The notes: generated from the sequence alone by a model not told the origin. Positions 36,993-47,150 are shown, counted from the stretch's first letter. The stretch: DNA of 64,000 nt from Maribacter orientalis (GCF_900109345.1 NZ_FNZN01000001.1:689883-753882), one strand, 5' to 3'. Translations and numbers: made by a program.

Positions 36993-38242
36993 TGCGCTCA
37001 ACATCCTATTTCTATACCTTAGCTATTGCCTTAACCTTTATCGGTTGTAAGCCAGAAGCCAAGCAGGAAACAAAACAAGAACTACCAGAAACTAAAGTTT
37101 CGGTAGTTCAAGAGATGATTTCTCCGGCAGGCACATCTAGTTCCTTACCGCATTTAATGTCGAATAAAGACGTTGCACTACTTTCTTGGGTAGAAACTAC
37201 AGGCGACACTTTAAAGACCATGTATTATGCAGAATTGGTCGATGACATATGGCAAAAACCACAGGCTATATTTAATGGTAGCGATTGGTTTGTGAATTGG
37301 GCCGATTACCCAATGATTACAGAGAATAATGGTAGTCTATGGTCACATGTATTAAAGAAATCTACGGCTGGCACGTATTCATATGATATTAAGATGAATG
37401 TAAAGCCAAAGGGAGCTACGGAATGGAAAACCGATATGCCATTACATACCGATGGTACACCAACAGAACATGGTTTTGTCAGTGTAGAACCGTATAACGA
37501 CAACTTTTTTGTGAATTGGCTCGATGGCAGAAATACCGAAGAAAATGAAGTAGGGGAGCGGGGAGCAATGACCTTAAGGGCAGGGGTAGTATCGACCACA
37601 GGTGAGCTATTACAAGAGTATGAACTTGATGATAGTACCTGTGATTGTTGCCAGACCACTTCGGCTATAACCGATAACGGACCTATTGTTATTTATCGTG
37701 ATCGCTCAGAAGAGGAAATTCGTGATATCAGTATTGTTCGTTTTGTGGATGGAAACTGGACAACACCTAAAGTAATACATGAAGATCATTGGCAAATAAA
37801 AGGATGCCCGGTAAACGGACCAAAAGTAGCGGCTTTGGGCAATGAGGTTGTCGTTGCTTGGTTTACAGGAGCAGAAAACAACCCGAAAGTAAACGTTGTA
37901 TTTTCAAACGATGGTGGAGCGAATTTTCAAGAACCTATTCTCATCGCAGAAGGCATGGTTATGGGCAGGGTAGATGTACTTTGGATGGATCAAGATAAGG
38001 CTGTAGTAAGTTGGATGGAATCTAAAGACAAAATGGCTGTTTTCTATACCATGATTGTTTCCAAGGATGGTTCTGTTTCAAATAAACAGGTTATTGCTGA
38101 ATTGGATGGTTCTCGAAAATCAGGATTCCCTCAAATGGAAATTGTTGAAGAAACCCTTTATTTTGCTTGGACCGAGCAATCTGCATCAACGTCTAAAATA
38201 CAAACCGCAAAGATGCCAGTAGACGCGTTTACGTTTAATTAA
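36992..38242 (+). CDS. Sialidase-like beta-propeller lipoprotein with CxCC motif
   Basis: The 416-residue protein has a lipobox (FIGCK) and repeated propeller strands with BNR-like NDGGANFQEPI and QDKAVVSWMESKDKMAV. A striking cysteine cluster STCDCCQTTSAI, followed by GCPVNGPKVAA, lies in the middle (about 210-275). Sialidase catalytic residues are not evident, so a redox or metal-binding role is as likely as glycan cleavage. The translationally coupled thioredoxin upstream supports a cysteine-dependent function. Confidence 0.7.
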   Translation: MRSTSYFYTLAIALTFIGCKPEAKQETKQELPETKVSVVQEMISPAGTSSSLPHLMSNKDVALLSWVETTGDTLKTMYYAELVDDIWQKPQAIFNGSDWFVNWADYPMITENNGSLWSHVLKKSTAGTYSYDIKMNVKPKGATEWKTDMPLHTDGTPTEHGFVSVEPYNDNFFVNWLDGRNTEENEVGERGAMTLRAGVVSTTGELLQEYELDDSTCDCCQTTSAITDNGPIVIYRDRSEEEIRDISIVRFVDGNWTTPKVIHEDHWQIKGCPVNGPKVAALGNEVVVAWFTGAENNPKVNVVFSNDGGANFQEPILIAEGMVMGRVDVLWMDQDKAVVSWMESKDKMAVFYTMIVSKDGSVSNKQVIAELDGSRKSGFPQMEIVEETLYFAWTEQSASTSKIQTAKMPVDAFTFN

Positions 38243-38711
38243 CCGAAATAAGGCTGATATCAAAAACCAAAACAGAACCGCCAGGTATGGTGCTATAATC
38301 GAAACTGCCGTAACCTAAATGTGCTGGCAGCAACAATATTCCGTTGCCACCTTCATTAAATAAGGAGATTCCTTCTGTCCAACCTTCAATAACCTGGTTA
38401 AGTCCAATAGTTAGACCTTCGGCAGAACTTTCGTCAAAAACAGTACCATTTAGAAAATATCCTTTGTAGGCAACCGTTACATTAGAAGAAGCATTTGGTT
38501 TTACGCCATCACCTTGATTTTCAATGATGTAGTGTAGGCCAGATTCCGTTTTTAAGGAAACCAAATCATTGGTAGTTAGGTAGGCATTGATATCTTGCTC
38601 ATTAATCACAGAATAATCGAAAGGTTCTTGAAGCGGAGCATTAGTATTAGAATCATTAGAATTACACGACACCATTAGGGTCATAAGAAAAAGGAATACT
38701 GCGTATTTCAT
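38235..38711 (-). CDS. FKBP-type peptidyl-prolyl isomerase lipoprotein
   Basis: The 158-residue protein has a lipobox (MVSCNS) and a C-terminal FKBP domain: VTVAYKGYFLNGTVFDESSAEG, GLNQVIEGWTEGISLFNEGGNGILLLPAHLGYG, GGSVLVFDISLISV. Key FKBP aromatic and Asp residues are largely present. It would assist folding on the periplasmic side of the outer membrane. It converges with an 8 bp overlap on the propeller gene. Confidence 0.9.
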   Translation of the reverse strand: MKYAVFLFLMTLMVSCNSNDSNTNAPLQEPFDYSVINEQDINAYLTTNDLVSLKTESGLHYIIENQGDGVKPNASSNVTVAYKGYFLNGTVFDESSAEGLTIGLNQVIEGWTEGISLFNEGGNGILLLPAHLGYGSFDYSTIPGGSVLVFDISLISVN

Positions 38712-38799
38712 AACTATTTTTTGGTGAAGATATCATCTAGCAAAATTTCTAGCTAGAAATTTAAGTTCTATTTAACCATTTTAAGAACTGACAAAGGTG

Positions 38800-38997
38800 C
38801 TATTGAATAAAGGTGTTTACTGAAAACTTAATACTACAATGCTTGTAGAGGTATTTTTGAAATTTTATCGCCTGAACCTGAGAATCAAATATGACAGCTT
38901 CGGTAATACTGTTAGCTAAAACGAGGTGCCCAATAAGATACTCCACGTAATAGGTATTGTGTTCAGACAGAAGAACAAAATTTTGGCTATGGTTCAA
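38800..38997 (-). CDS. Possible small protein (65 residues), function unknown
   Basis: The predicted peptide has a plausible protein-like composition (YVEYLIGHLVLANSITEAVIFDSQVQAIKFQKYLYKHCSIKF) and a short alpha/beta pattern seen in small Flavobacteria proteins that end in VNTFIQ-like sequences. There is no family assignment, and the upstream region is AT-rich without a clear ribosome site. Confidence 0.45.
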   Translation of the reverse strand: MNHSQNFVLLSEHNTYYVEYLIGHLVLANSITEAVIFDSQVQAIKFQKYLYKHCSIKFSVNTFIQ

Positions 38998-39253
38998 ATT
39001 GATTATTTTATGAAATAAAAATAAAATAATTTTTAATGTGATTCTAGTGAATATGCTTTTAATTTGATGTGAGGATGATATAAAGATTAATAATCGTTAA
39101 TTAAAAGTACCGCGGGCTACCTTTAAATATCAAAGTACTCATGATTTCAATTTGAGGCATTTTTTTTGTCTTACAATCGTTTTTAATTATCCTGTGGATG
39201 AATAAAAAGGTTGGTGAAAAAGAAGGGATGAACTAATAGTTTATAGGAGCTCA

Positions 39254-39287
<34 letters not shown>

Positions 39288-39323
39288 ACATTAATAGTGA
39301 ATTAACGAATAGCGCATTTTCGT

Positions 39324-39499
39324 GCTATTTTACATAGTTACTTTATAAACCCTGTAAGAGGATTATAACAAAGTAATTATGTAAAAGTTAATTTACGTCT
39401 CACATATACTATAGTCATTAAAATACCGCCGCATCATCTCGGCAACAAACAAAATCAGCCACTGGCTAATCTTATTTGTCACGGGTTATGTAAAATAGC
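39324..39499. repeat. 176 bp segment bounded by perfect 13 bp inverted repeats
   Basis: GCTATTTTACATA at 39324-39336 is the exact reverse complement of TATGTAAAATAGC at 39487-39499. A further direct CTATTTTACATA lies at 39262-39273. The upstream words CGAATAGCGCATTTTCGTGC resemble the downstream end of the repeat copy near 52240-52280, so this belongs to the same repeat complex. Confidence 0.55.
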
Positions 39500-39780
39500 C
39501 GCTACCAAGCGCTCGATTGTTTTATAAAATCAAATTGCTTCGCAGCCGCATCAACTCGCACGAAAAATCAAAAGTCTACTAGACTTTCAATTTCACGTCG
39601 TATTTTAAACACAATTATCCAACGCTTGCCAACGCCAAAATAAAAGCTAACCTTTTTACACTCATTAAAAATCGAGTATTCGACAAAATGTACGTAATAA
39701 AAAATTTTAAGCGATTCTCGTAAACTTGCCACAAGAGCATAAATTTTAAGAAAAATAAAATTCTATGCACTTGTTATATA
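39431..39780 (+). repeat. Structured intergenic repeat, copy 1 (mixed type)
   Basis: It contains a palindrome AGCC-ACT-GGCT at 39457-39467 inside longer A/T-rich arms, and the hairpin AAAGTCT-ACT-AGACTTT at 39571-39587 that matches the position and TCT/AGA core of hairpins in the other copies. GCGCTCGATTG, CCAACGCTTGCCAACGCCAAAA and AAATAAAATTC...GCACTTG are shared with the copy at 47.7 kb. It lies 3' of the CHAT gene. Confidence 0.6.
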
Positions 39781-39818
39781 TAGAACTTCTATTAATCTTT
39801 TTTTTCGAGTTTCATTAT

Positions 39819-39857
39819 CTTTTGTCTTGAAACAAAAGAAACAAAAATTCAAGGCTG
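39819..39857 (+). repeat. Dispersed inverted-repeat motif of Bacteroidota type
   Basis: CTTTTGTCTTG-AAA-CAAAAG with a second ACAAAA and the tail TTCAAGGCTG forms a small imperfect palindrome. Sequences of this form recur in intergenic regions of many Bacteroidota genomes as I recall; only one copy is seen here. Confidence 0.4.
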
Positions 39858-40062
39858 CATATAATTTTGGAAACAATTAACGGCTCATTCGCTATATTTT
39901 AGGAAACATTGGAACTCGTTAACATTGTTTTGAAATCTTTTGAACAATTTAAACTCTTAAGAAACAGTATTACTAAATCCCTAAAATATGGACGCTCCTC
40001 TCCCCTATTGTTTTACCAAAATTCTCTTAGGCCAGAAACCCTTGTTTTTATTGAAAATTCGT

Positions 40063-43000
40063 TTAGACTTTTTTAACCGTTAAATTTGGATTACCATATA
40101 AATGCATCGCTAATCTTCCTTCAGGAACAAAAAAAGCATTCGATATTTCTTCTTTATATTTTGCTAGTTCAGCATTTGCCATATGAACAGCCGCGGAAAG
40201 CTTATAACCTTCTTTAAAATTGCTAAAAAACACGTTTAACCAATATGAAGGAATAGTTATTTCCAATCTCCAAAAGGGTGCTATTACCGCTTTATAGCCA
40301 AGTTTTAAAATATCATAGCATAAAGACGTTACGCTATTTGCAAAGATATCTTCGTTAGTTAAACCTGAATTACAAATAAATAGAATTGCAATTTCTCCCT
40401 TACCGAATAGCGAGTCTACATCTAAAACGGCACTTTCAGAACTATGATTAGTATAAATGGCTCTGAAATTATTAAATCCAATTTCTCCGTGAGCAAGAAA
40501 AATATTCACATCTGTATCAATATAGTGACTTAGGTTTCTCGATTCAATTATTTTGGTGCCGTTATTATCTAAAATAGGTTTGAGTTTACTAAAACTAGAA
40601 TTTATTGGAATATCTCCATCTTCAATGGGTATCCAAGCGGTTGAAGAAAAATTACTTGGCAAACAATATTCATTTCCATTTTTAATAAACCATTCAACGG
40701 ATATAATATTTGTTACAGGTACATTTGAACTTATAAAGTCTTTGTTATTAATTATTAGATTGGATGGAAATTGCGTTAAATCAAGACTACTTGAGAATAA
40801 TATTTCATCATAATCAACTTCAAGTTCTAAGTCAAAAAAAGAAAGGGTATCTAAGGTGTTTTGATATTCACTTTCTTGCTCTCCAAGGTCAAAATATTTT
40901 TTTGAATCAAAGAAGAAATTTTCTTTATGTTTAATCCATTTTCGCATTTTGGAGTAATCCCAATTGGACAACTCTTTTAACATTACTTTATTATCATGAG
41001 TAATAACTATGGAGTACAAAGTTTTATCATGACTAAAAACCCATATAAAAACTTGATTATGTTTTAGCTTTAGGTTTTCTATTATAAAATCATAATAATT
41101 TTCTAATCTTTGTTTTATTTCAGTATTAACATCTATCGTAGCTCTTGTAATTGTATTATATTCAAAATATTTGTCATCATAAGTTAATGTGTTATCGTTA
41201 ATAACTAAACCAGAAAGTAGTATGCTTTCAATATCATTTTGTTTAACAGCTTCTGTGAGCAAAAGCTTTACAGGAAGTTCTAAATGTTTTATTTCAAATT
41301 CAAAATCATTCGATGTGTTTGTTTCAAAAACGCTTTTAAGTAAACTTATTAAACCTCTCTTATTTTCTTTTATATTTCCAAAGTGACGTTGCTTAATTGA
41401 TTTATAGCTGTCACTTTTTACTTCGCTTTCAAGGCTTTTTATAGTATTTTCAATTGGCTTATCGAACTCTTTCTCGCCTAAGTCTTTGTATCTTTTTATG
41501 TTGTACAGATAATTTAGCCAAGGCAAAATACCTTTTTCTTTAAAAGAAATGATTTGAGGTAAATTATTTTGTAAATAATTTAAGGACTCATCAATAATAT
41601 CTGTATTAGCCCTTAAATTCTGAAACCTTCCTAAAAAATAACTAAGCTTAAACTTTTGCTCGTCATATTTTTTAAGTTTTATCTCGTCTAATATTTCGTT
41701 TACTGAATCCATCATTTTGGGCAAGTGAAATTCCCTGAAGAATTTCAAGGCATTGTATAAGGAATCTGTAATAATTGAATATTTGAAATTAGCAAACCTT
41801 ATGAGGGCAGTATAATACAATGCCCCATAGATTACAGCCTCAAAATTATTCTTTTGATAAGTAAAACACTTAAACAATATACCCCAGCCATAATGATGTT
41901 TTTTCTCTTCTTTGGAAATCACTAAAATCTCTTCACTAAAATTTCTTGCACGTTGAAATTTACCATTGAAGTTTAATGAATCTACCATGTTATAACATAC
42001 TGAGTAGAACTCATAATCTAAAGCATATTTCTTTTTAAAGGCTTTAACAATAGAAATTTGCATAAACATAGTTTCGAAATCTCCATCAGCTAAACTTTTT
42101 GGACCAAGAATTGATAATACGTTTAAAGCTGAGGATATCAGTTTTTTTTCTTCAATTTTGGTAAAAAGATTCTCTTCTATTGTAAAATCGAATAATCGAA
42201 TTTCATTATGTCTCTTTTTAAATATTTTGTCAAGTAATGGAAAAATCTCATCGAATTCAAATTCAACAAATTTGAATGATTTATCCTTTTTAATCTTAGT
42301 GTAAGAAACTTTTGAAAATGCATTCGTTAAAGCATAAATCATATGGCTAAACCCCTCAATTTTTGCTTTTTTAATGATTGTATATAATTCAATTTTAGAT
42401 TTAGATAGCTCATAATCTCCGTAAGCGATAGACATTAAAATATTGTTTAGAGAGTATGCAATAGAGTCGTCATATAGTTCATTTTTTCTTTTATCATGGT
42501 CATAATAATATTTGTTGTTAAGAGCGTTATCTAAAACTCTTAATCTATTGTAGATATCATGACTACTCTCAATTTGGTCTATTGTGTCAATAGTTATTTT
42601 TATATTAATGTCATCAGGGGTAACTTGGATTTCTTTCCAAACCATTTTTTGAAAAATTGATACAATTGGTATTGGAGATGTTAAAAAATTAATGAAGTTC
42701 GAGTTAAATTCATTTTCATCTGAATAATATTCTATTCTGGATATTTCCTTCTCTATTTTCTTATTTTTATTGATAGCAATTTGGACATTTCTAAATTCTC
42801 CGGTAAAAAAATAATTTTTAAATAAGTGAAAATCAAAAGTGGTTATATTGTTAATGCGCAAAGAGCTAAGAGCATTATGATTTGAAATCATAATTGGAAT
42901 TATTCCTTTATCATTTATCCTAGAGTTTAAAAATGCAGTTTTACCTGCTAAATCATAAGCCCTATCACCTATTAATTTTATTACATCATCGATTTCTTCA

Positions 43001-44433
43001 GACTCTATAGGATGGTTGTAGCATATCGGTTCAATTAGTATATAATAATCTTTTAATTCGTAGAGCAAATTGTTAGTTAAATCGATTGAATCACTAACTA
43101 TTGTGCTTAAATCAACTTTAGAGAAAGAATATTTTATTCTTTCTAGTTTTAACTCCTTTTCGATAAATCTTTTTAGAAGGTTTTCGCTATCTCTGATTGA
43201 ATAACCGGCTGAATAAATTAATTCTTCTACCAGCAAAGAATAATTAGGGGCATTTAATGTTACTAAACAGAAATATAAAGTTTTATCGATTTTATAAAAA
43301 GGCTTTCTCCATAAGTAAGGTTTTTTGTCATTGGAGGTTATGGCAGAAATTATTTTTTCAAGGGTTTCTCTTTCATAATCTGTACATTCAATCAAAAATT
43401 CAATTAAATCCTTTTCATTAATTCGTGACGGGGTATCGTAAATGGACAAAGTACCATTTGTACTTAATTTTTCAGATATTAAATTAATGAAGCCAACTAT
43501 TAATATTAAAACTTCATTTATATCCATTAATGTCAAACCATTGAAATGCTTTATTTTTTCTTCTTGGAAATGATAAAATCTTATAAAGACGTTTGCATCT
43601 GCAGATAACTTTATAGAACTCTCTTTAACAGTACCTTTGGTAATGTTCAAAAACCCATTTTTAATTGATAAAGATTTAGCTCCAATTTTATCCTTGTGAA
43701 CTTTGTTATAAATACCACTTAAGTAATACGAAGTTTCATTTAAATTACTGTGTGTTCTTATGTCGGCTGCTTGCGTAAGTAATTTAATTAGTTTTAGGTT
43801 TGTCGTAATTTTAAATTCATCAAAATTTGGATTTGATTCAAAATCTCCATTTTCGAAAAGTAAAATCTCATATGATGATTCAAGATTCAATAAGACATTT
43901 GTATTAAACCATATATAGCTAAAGTATTTCCCAAATTCATCATCGGAAGGATTAATAGACGGAGCAAACAAATTTTTAGAAAATTTCCAATCATTAATCA
44001 AAGAAATTAAGAAACCTAAAATATCCCCACCTATTTCAATAATTTGCTGAATATTGATTTCACTTCCATTTTCTTGTTTGAACTTTGAAAACTCTATATT
44101 TCCGACGGTTGACGCATCATTTTCTTTGATATACTGCGATAATATTTTAGGCTTAATCTCTATTAGGTGTTTATTAATAGCTCTATGGCAAAAGTCTATA
44201 GTTTCAATTTTCGTTAGATTTAATCTGGTAAAAGCATCAACAATGTTTTTCTGTATTTCAATATTATATTGATTGCAAATGGCAATAAATTTTAAAACTT
44301 CTTCTTCTTTTTCAGTAACATCTTCTCCAAATTCTTTTGCAGTCCTTTTTAAATCAAATTTCTTTGAAAATGGTTTGGCATAATCTTGATGCAAAACAGT
44401 AAGAATTCTATCAGAAACAGGTGGTTTTTGCAT
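40063..44433 (-). CDS. Very large CHAT-domain protein (caspase-family peptidase-like)
   Basis: The 1456-residue protein has no signal peptide. Residues about 1-1250 are unrecognised, mostly helical and lysine/isoleucine-rich; the middle (about 780-1000) could be TPR-like. The C-terminal 170 residues form a CHAT domain with the expected dyad: His1315 in FLAHGEIGF and Cys1354 in LFICNSG, followed by VTSLCYDILKLGYKAVIAPFW and AMHLYGNPNL. CHAT proteins are cysteine peptidases that act in bacterial immunity and programmed death, often switched on by a partner sensor. Here the long N-terminus may be the sensor. It is an isolated gene between two structured repeats. Confidence 0.8.
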   Translation of the reverse strand: MQKPPVSDRILTVLHQDYAKPFSKKFDLKRTAKEFGEDVTEKEEEVLKFIAICNQYNIEIQKNIVDAFTRLNLTKIETIDFCHRAINKHLIEIKPKILSQYIKENDASTVGNIEFSKFKQENGSEINIQQIIEIGGDILGFLISLINDWKFSKNLFAPSINPSDDEFGKYFSYIWFNTNVLLNLESSYEILLFENGDFESNPNFDEFKITTNLKLIKLLTQAADIRTHSNLNETSYYLSGIYNKVHKDKIGAKSLSIKNGFLNITKGTVKESSIKLSADANVFIRFYHFQEEKIKHFNGLTLMDINEVLILIVGFINLISEKLSTNGTLSIYDTPSRINEKDLIEFLIECTDYERETLEKIISAITSNDKKPYLWRKPFYKIDKTLYFCLVTLNAPNYSLLVEELIYSAGYSIRDSENLLKRFIEKELKLERIKYSFSKVDLSTIVSDSIDLTNNLLYELKDYYILIEPICYNHPIESEEIDDVIKLIGDRAYDLAGKTAFLNSRINDKGIIPIMISNHNALSSLRINNITTFDFHLFKNYFFTGEFRNVQIAINKNKKIEKEISRIEYYSDENEFNSNFINFLTSPIPIVSIFQKMVWKEIQVTPDDINIKITIDTIDQIESSHDIYNRLRVLDNALNNKYYYDHDKRKNELYDDSIAYSLNNILMSIAYGDYELSKSKIELYTIIKKAKIEGFSHMIYALTNAFSKVSYTKIKKDKSFKFVEFEFDEIFPLLDKIFKKRHNEIRLFDFTIEENLFTKIEEKKLISSALNVLSILGPKSLADGDFETMFMQISIVKAFKKKYALDYEFYSVCYNMVDSLNFNGKFQRARNFSEEILVISKEEKKHHYGWGILFKCFTYQKNNFEAVIYGALYYTALIRFANFKYSIITDSLYNALKFFREFHLPKMMDSVNEILDEIKLKKYDEQKFKLSYFLGRFQNLRANTDIIDESLNYLQNNLPQIISFKEKGILPWLNYLYNIKRYKDLGEKEFDKPIENTIKSLESEVKSDSYKSIKQRHFGNIKENKRGLISLLKSVFETNTSNDFEFEIKHLELPVKLLLTEAVKQNDIESILLSGLVINDNTLTYDDKYFEYNTITRATIDVNTEIKQRLENYYDFIIENLKLKHNQVFIWVFSHDKTLYSIVITHDNKVMLKELSNWDYSKMRKWIKHKENFFFDSKKYFDLGEQESEYQNTLDTLSFFDLELEVDYDEILFSSSLDLTQFPSNLIINNKDFISSNVPVTNIISVEWFIKNGNEYCLPSNFSSTAWIPIEDGDIPINSSFSKLKPILDNNGTKIIESRNLSHYIDTDVNIFLAHGEIGFNNFRAIYTNHSSESAVLDVDSLFGKGEIAILFICNSGLTNEDIFANSVTSLCYDILKLGYKAVIAPFWRLEITIPSYWLNVFFSNFKEGYKLSAAVHMANAELAKYKEEISNAFFVPEGRLAMHLYGNPNLTVKKV

Positions 44434-44883
44434 ATTTTAAAAGTAAAATTTGTAGCTAGGAACTAGCTCATAAGCCAACTACAATATAGATAATTTTAAC
44501 AAGTAGTTATTTACGGTTTTCCGTAGTCAAATTAAATATGTAGTAAAATACCATTCCACACACATTGCCTTCCCTCCTGCCGTCGGTCAGTTAATAAGTG
44601 TTTATTCATAGCTTACTTATTGTTTTTTAAGGTATTCATGAACCTAGAATGAGATTTGGCTAGCGCCTAATCTTATTCTTCGATTTCATTACCTTTTCAG
44701 AAGAAGTATTTATAAGTAAAATTTAAAGAAAGTGCAGTGCCAAATACCCAGGCGCACCAAACCGCTCAAAAAATATATGGTCTCCCAGACCTTATATTTT
44801 TATGTTGTACCCAAGCAACGTGTCATAACGCGGAACATTATAGAATATTTTGAGTCATAAGTATATTACCCATAATACAGTAA
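44434..44883. repeat. Intergenic region with structured repeat copy 2 (44551-44838)
   Basis: The repeat starts with CCATTCCACACACATT and ends with GTCATAACG. Inside are a stem-loop from TATTCATAGC/AGGTATTCATGA, the arms GAATGAGATT and AATCTTATTC (around TGGCTAGCGCC), and a third hairpin at 44767-44800: GGTCT-CCC-AGACC extended by A/T pairs with one T:T mismatch. No coding frame was found. It follows the stop of the ATP-grasp gene on the minus strand. Confidence 0.7.
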
Positions 44884-46020
44884 TCAGTTAGAGAAGTCAT
44901 GTACCGATTCTACTTTCCCGAATCTTAGGGCAAAAAACCGGTAAAATATTGGAACAGGGTCTTTGATGAAAAATTTTAAACCGGTATGTTTTATCAAAAA
45001 TTTCCACCTAAATAGAACTTTCTTTTTTTGTTTTAATTTTAAACCTTTTAGACTCCAATAGCTACATTCATTAAATTTTGGCGTTATCAAAGTTTGCCCT
45101 GTACTCAACTTATAGGATAATTCTGGAAAATTGAAACCAGCATGTAACGACGCCTCAAGCGACAACCAAAACCTAGGATTAATCTCAATAACTTTGAATT
45201 GTTGTGCATTCTCGTCAAATCTCAAATCAATGTGTGCAATACCAGACCAATTAAGCGTTTTCATGAGCTTTTCTACCACGGAGAACAACTTGGGTTCTTG
45301 AACAAAGACATGTGCATCAGAAGGTGAAAAACCAGAGGCGTCACTAAGAATACCTTTTTGAATGGTGTATGTTAAAATTTCACCTGCTTTACACAATACG
45401 CTACAATCAATATCGTACCCTTCTATATATTCTTGAATAATGTGTATTCCTAAAAAATCGTTATTTTTAAAATGGGTTTTAAGCGTATCCATGTTTTTAA
45501 AAAGATGGATATGCTTACCCCCACCATACCCTATTGTAGGCTTACTTATTACAGGAAAATTTAATGTTTCTATTTTGTTCAATTCCGCCATATTTGATAC
45601 TAAGCATCCTTTAGGATATGGAATGTCGAACGTATGTAAATGCTGAGACAGTAGTGCTTTATCATTAGCAGTATCAAAATTGTCAAGCTCAGGTAATAGC
45701 ATTAACTTTTTTGCCGCTTTTAATTTGCTCTTGTGTAGTATTAGTTTTCGAATACTATCCTCAGATACGGGCATAATAAAATCAATACCGTGATTTTCAA
45801 CTGTATTGTCAATCGTATGAATCCAATCTTCATCATTTTCAGTTTTTGGAGAATAAGAAAAGTGATTCACAAACCTTGAAAAACGCATTGGCGTATATTT
45901 TAGATTCGAAAGCAGATATATTTTGAACTGATTTGAAGCTGCTAAACAATTGATAACAGGTGTTGCTAAAAAGCCTTGCCCATCAGGAATCAATATCGAT
46001 ATACAATCCTTTTTTTTCAT
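44884..46020 (-). CDS. ATP-grasp domain protein (carbamoyl-phosphate-synthase-like)
   Basis: The 378-residue protein has an ATP-grasp fold: a preATP-grasp start (ISILIPDGQGFLATPVINCLAASN), FPVISKPTIGYGGGKHIHLFKN with the ATP-binding lysine, IIQEYIEGYDIDCSVLC and FKVIEINPRFWLSLEASLHAG with metal-binding Glu/Asn. These enzymes ligate a carboxylate to an amine or thiol. It is the last gene of a three-gene operon with an HTTM-like membrane protein, so a membrane-linked ligation pathway is possible. The substrate is unknown. Confidence 0.82.
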   Translation of the reverse strand: MKKKDCISILIPDGQGFLATPVINCLAASNQFKIYLLSNLKYTPMRFSRFVNHFSYSPKTENDEDWIHTIDNTVENHGIDFIMPVSEDSIRKLILHKSKLKAAKKLMLLPELDNFDTANDKALLSQHLHTFDIPYPKGCLVSNMAELNKIETLNFPVISKPTIGYGGGKHIHLFKNMDTLKTHFKNNDFLGIHIIQEYIEGYDIDCSVLCKAGEILTYTIQKGILSDASGFSPSDAHVFVQEPKLFSVVEKLMKTLNWSGIAHIDLRFDENAQQFKVIEINPRFWLSLEASLHAGFNFPELSYKLSTGQTLITPKFNECSYWSLKGLKLKQKKKVLFRWKFLIKHTGLKFFIKDPVPIFYRFFALRFGKVESVHDFSN

Positions 46021-46022
46021 TT

Positions 46023-47150
46023 TTAACCTTTAGTTTTTTGTTTTTTCCACAGCATCGGAAGGAAAAATAAAATACCTGCCCAGATCATGATAACCTGAGT
46101 CATATGCATAATTTCATTATTAAAAAGAAAGCGAGTGATAAAACGGCTAAGAAAATCTAACCCAAATAGAAATATATAAAAATTACTGCTGTACATTAAA
46201 AATATGCGAATACCGCTCCAATTAAACGCTTCCTTTTCAGAAGTACGTATTTCAAACCAATTAGATTCCAATTGGGGGCTATCATTACTCCAGATTATGT
46301 GTTTATTAAAATTTAGGCTAACCAGTACCTTTTTTAATTTCAAAAATCTGTTGTCATCTATCGCTACCAATAGCTTTTCCTTAGGCCAATTTAAAAAAAT
46401 GAGTAATCCTAAGACAATATCTTCATAAAAATGACCAAATCGATTAATCGTTAAGGTGTAGAGTAATGTATGAAAAATAAGAATAGTCCAAACTGCAATT
46501 TTTTGTGTTTTCTTATTTAATATTAATAGGGCTATGGCAAATTCAATGAACATAGAACTCCATGATAAAAGCTTTGCAAACATCATATCTGGCAGGCTTG
46601 AAGCAATAGTAATATAAGTCTGATTCTCGGAGGCATTCCGCAACCAATTGTCCATAAATTGTCCGGTCCACCAATCCATTTGAGGAGCTTTATTTATTAC
46701 CGCCCCAAGATATATTAGTGCAAACTGAACATATAATAACCAAGGACTGTGCCTCCTGTCCGATACTCCTGCCAATAGAAAAAAACAACCTAATATGAAC
46801 AGGTGATTTCTAAATATTGGTTTTGAAGAAAGTAAAACCAATAACGTTGTTATTCCCATTAAAAACGCCATAGTTCTCACCCTAACATTAAACAACAATA
46901 ACATGCCTGCTGTCACAAACGTGACTCTGCAAACGATTTTAAAGACATTTGGAATGTTGTGAAATTGGTCAAAAACCTTAATAAATGGAATATGAGGATT
47001 ATCAATAGATCCAACAAAACCATACAAGCAAAGTATGATAAAAGCAAGCTTGCACAATAAAAGAATATTGGGTAGCATGGCGGTATTCGTAACTCGCAAT
47101 GGAAAGAATTGTTGTGATGTAAGACTGCCTATTTTTTTGGAAATCTCCAT
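46023..47150 (-). CDS. HTTM-like multi-pass membrane protein
   Basis: The 375-residue protein has about eight to nine hydrophobic helices. The FLMGITTLLVLLSSKPIFRNH, LLYVQFALIYLGAVINKAPQMDWWTGQ and FHTLLYTLTINRFGHFYEDI stretches resemble HTTM (vitamin K-dependent carboxylase-like) domain proteins. No enzymatic residue is certain. It ends 2 bp before the ATP-grasp start and overlaps the small upstream gene by 22 bp, so the three genes are co-expressed. Confidence 0.7.
   Translation of the reverse strand: MEISKKIGSLTSQQFFPLRVTNTAMLPNILLLCKLAFIILCLYGFVGSIDNPHIPFIKVFDQFHNIPNVFKIVCRVTFVTAGMLLLFNVRVRTMAFLMGITTLLVLLSSKPIFRNHLFILGCFFLLAGVSDRRHSPWLLYVQFALIYLGAVINKAPQMDWWTGQFMDNWLRNASENQTYITIASSLPDMMFAKLLSWSSMFIEFAIALLILNKKTQKIAVWTILIFHTLLYTLTINRFGHFYEDIVLGLLIFLNWPKEKLLVAIDDNRFLKLKKVLVSLNFNKHIIWSNDSPQLESNWFEIRTSEKEAFNWSGIRIFLMYSSNFYIFLFGLDFLSRFITRFLFNNEIMHMTQVIMIWAGILFFLPMLWKKQKTKG

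Noticed and set aside
36992-38242. Sialidase (neuraminidase) annotation
   Set aside because: Only general propeller/BNR-like strands are visible; the catalytic Arg triad and Asp/Tyr pair could not be located, so I kept it as sialidase-like.
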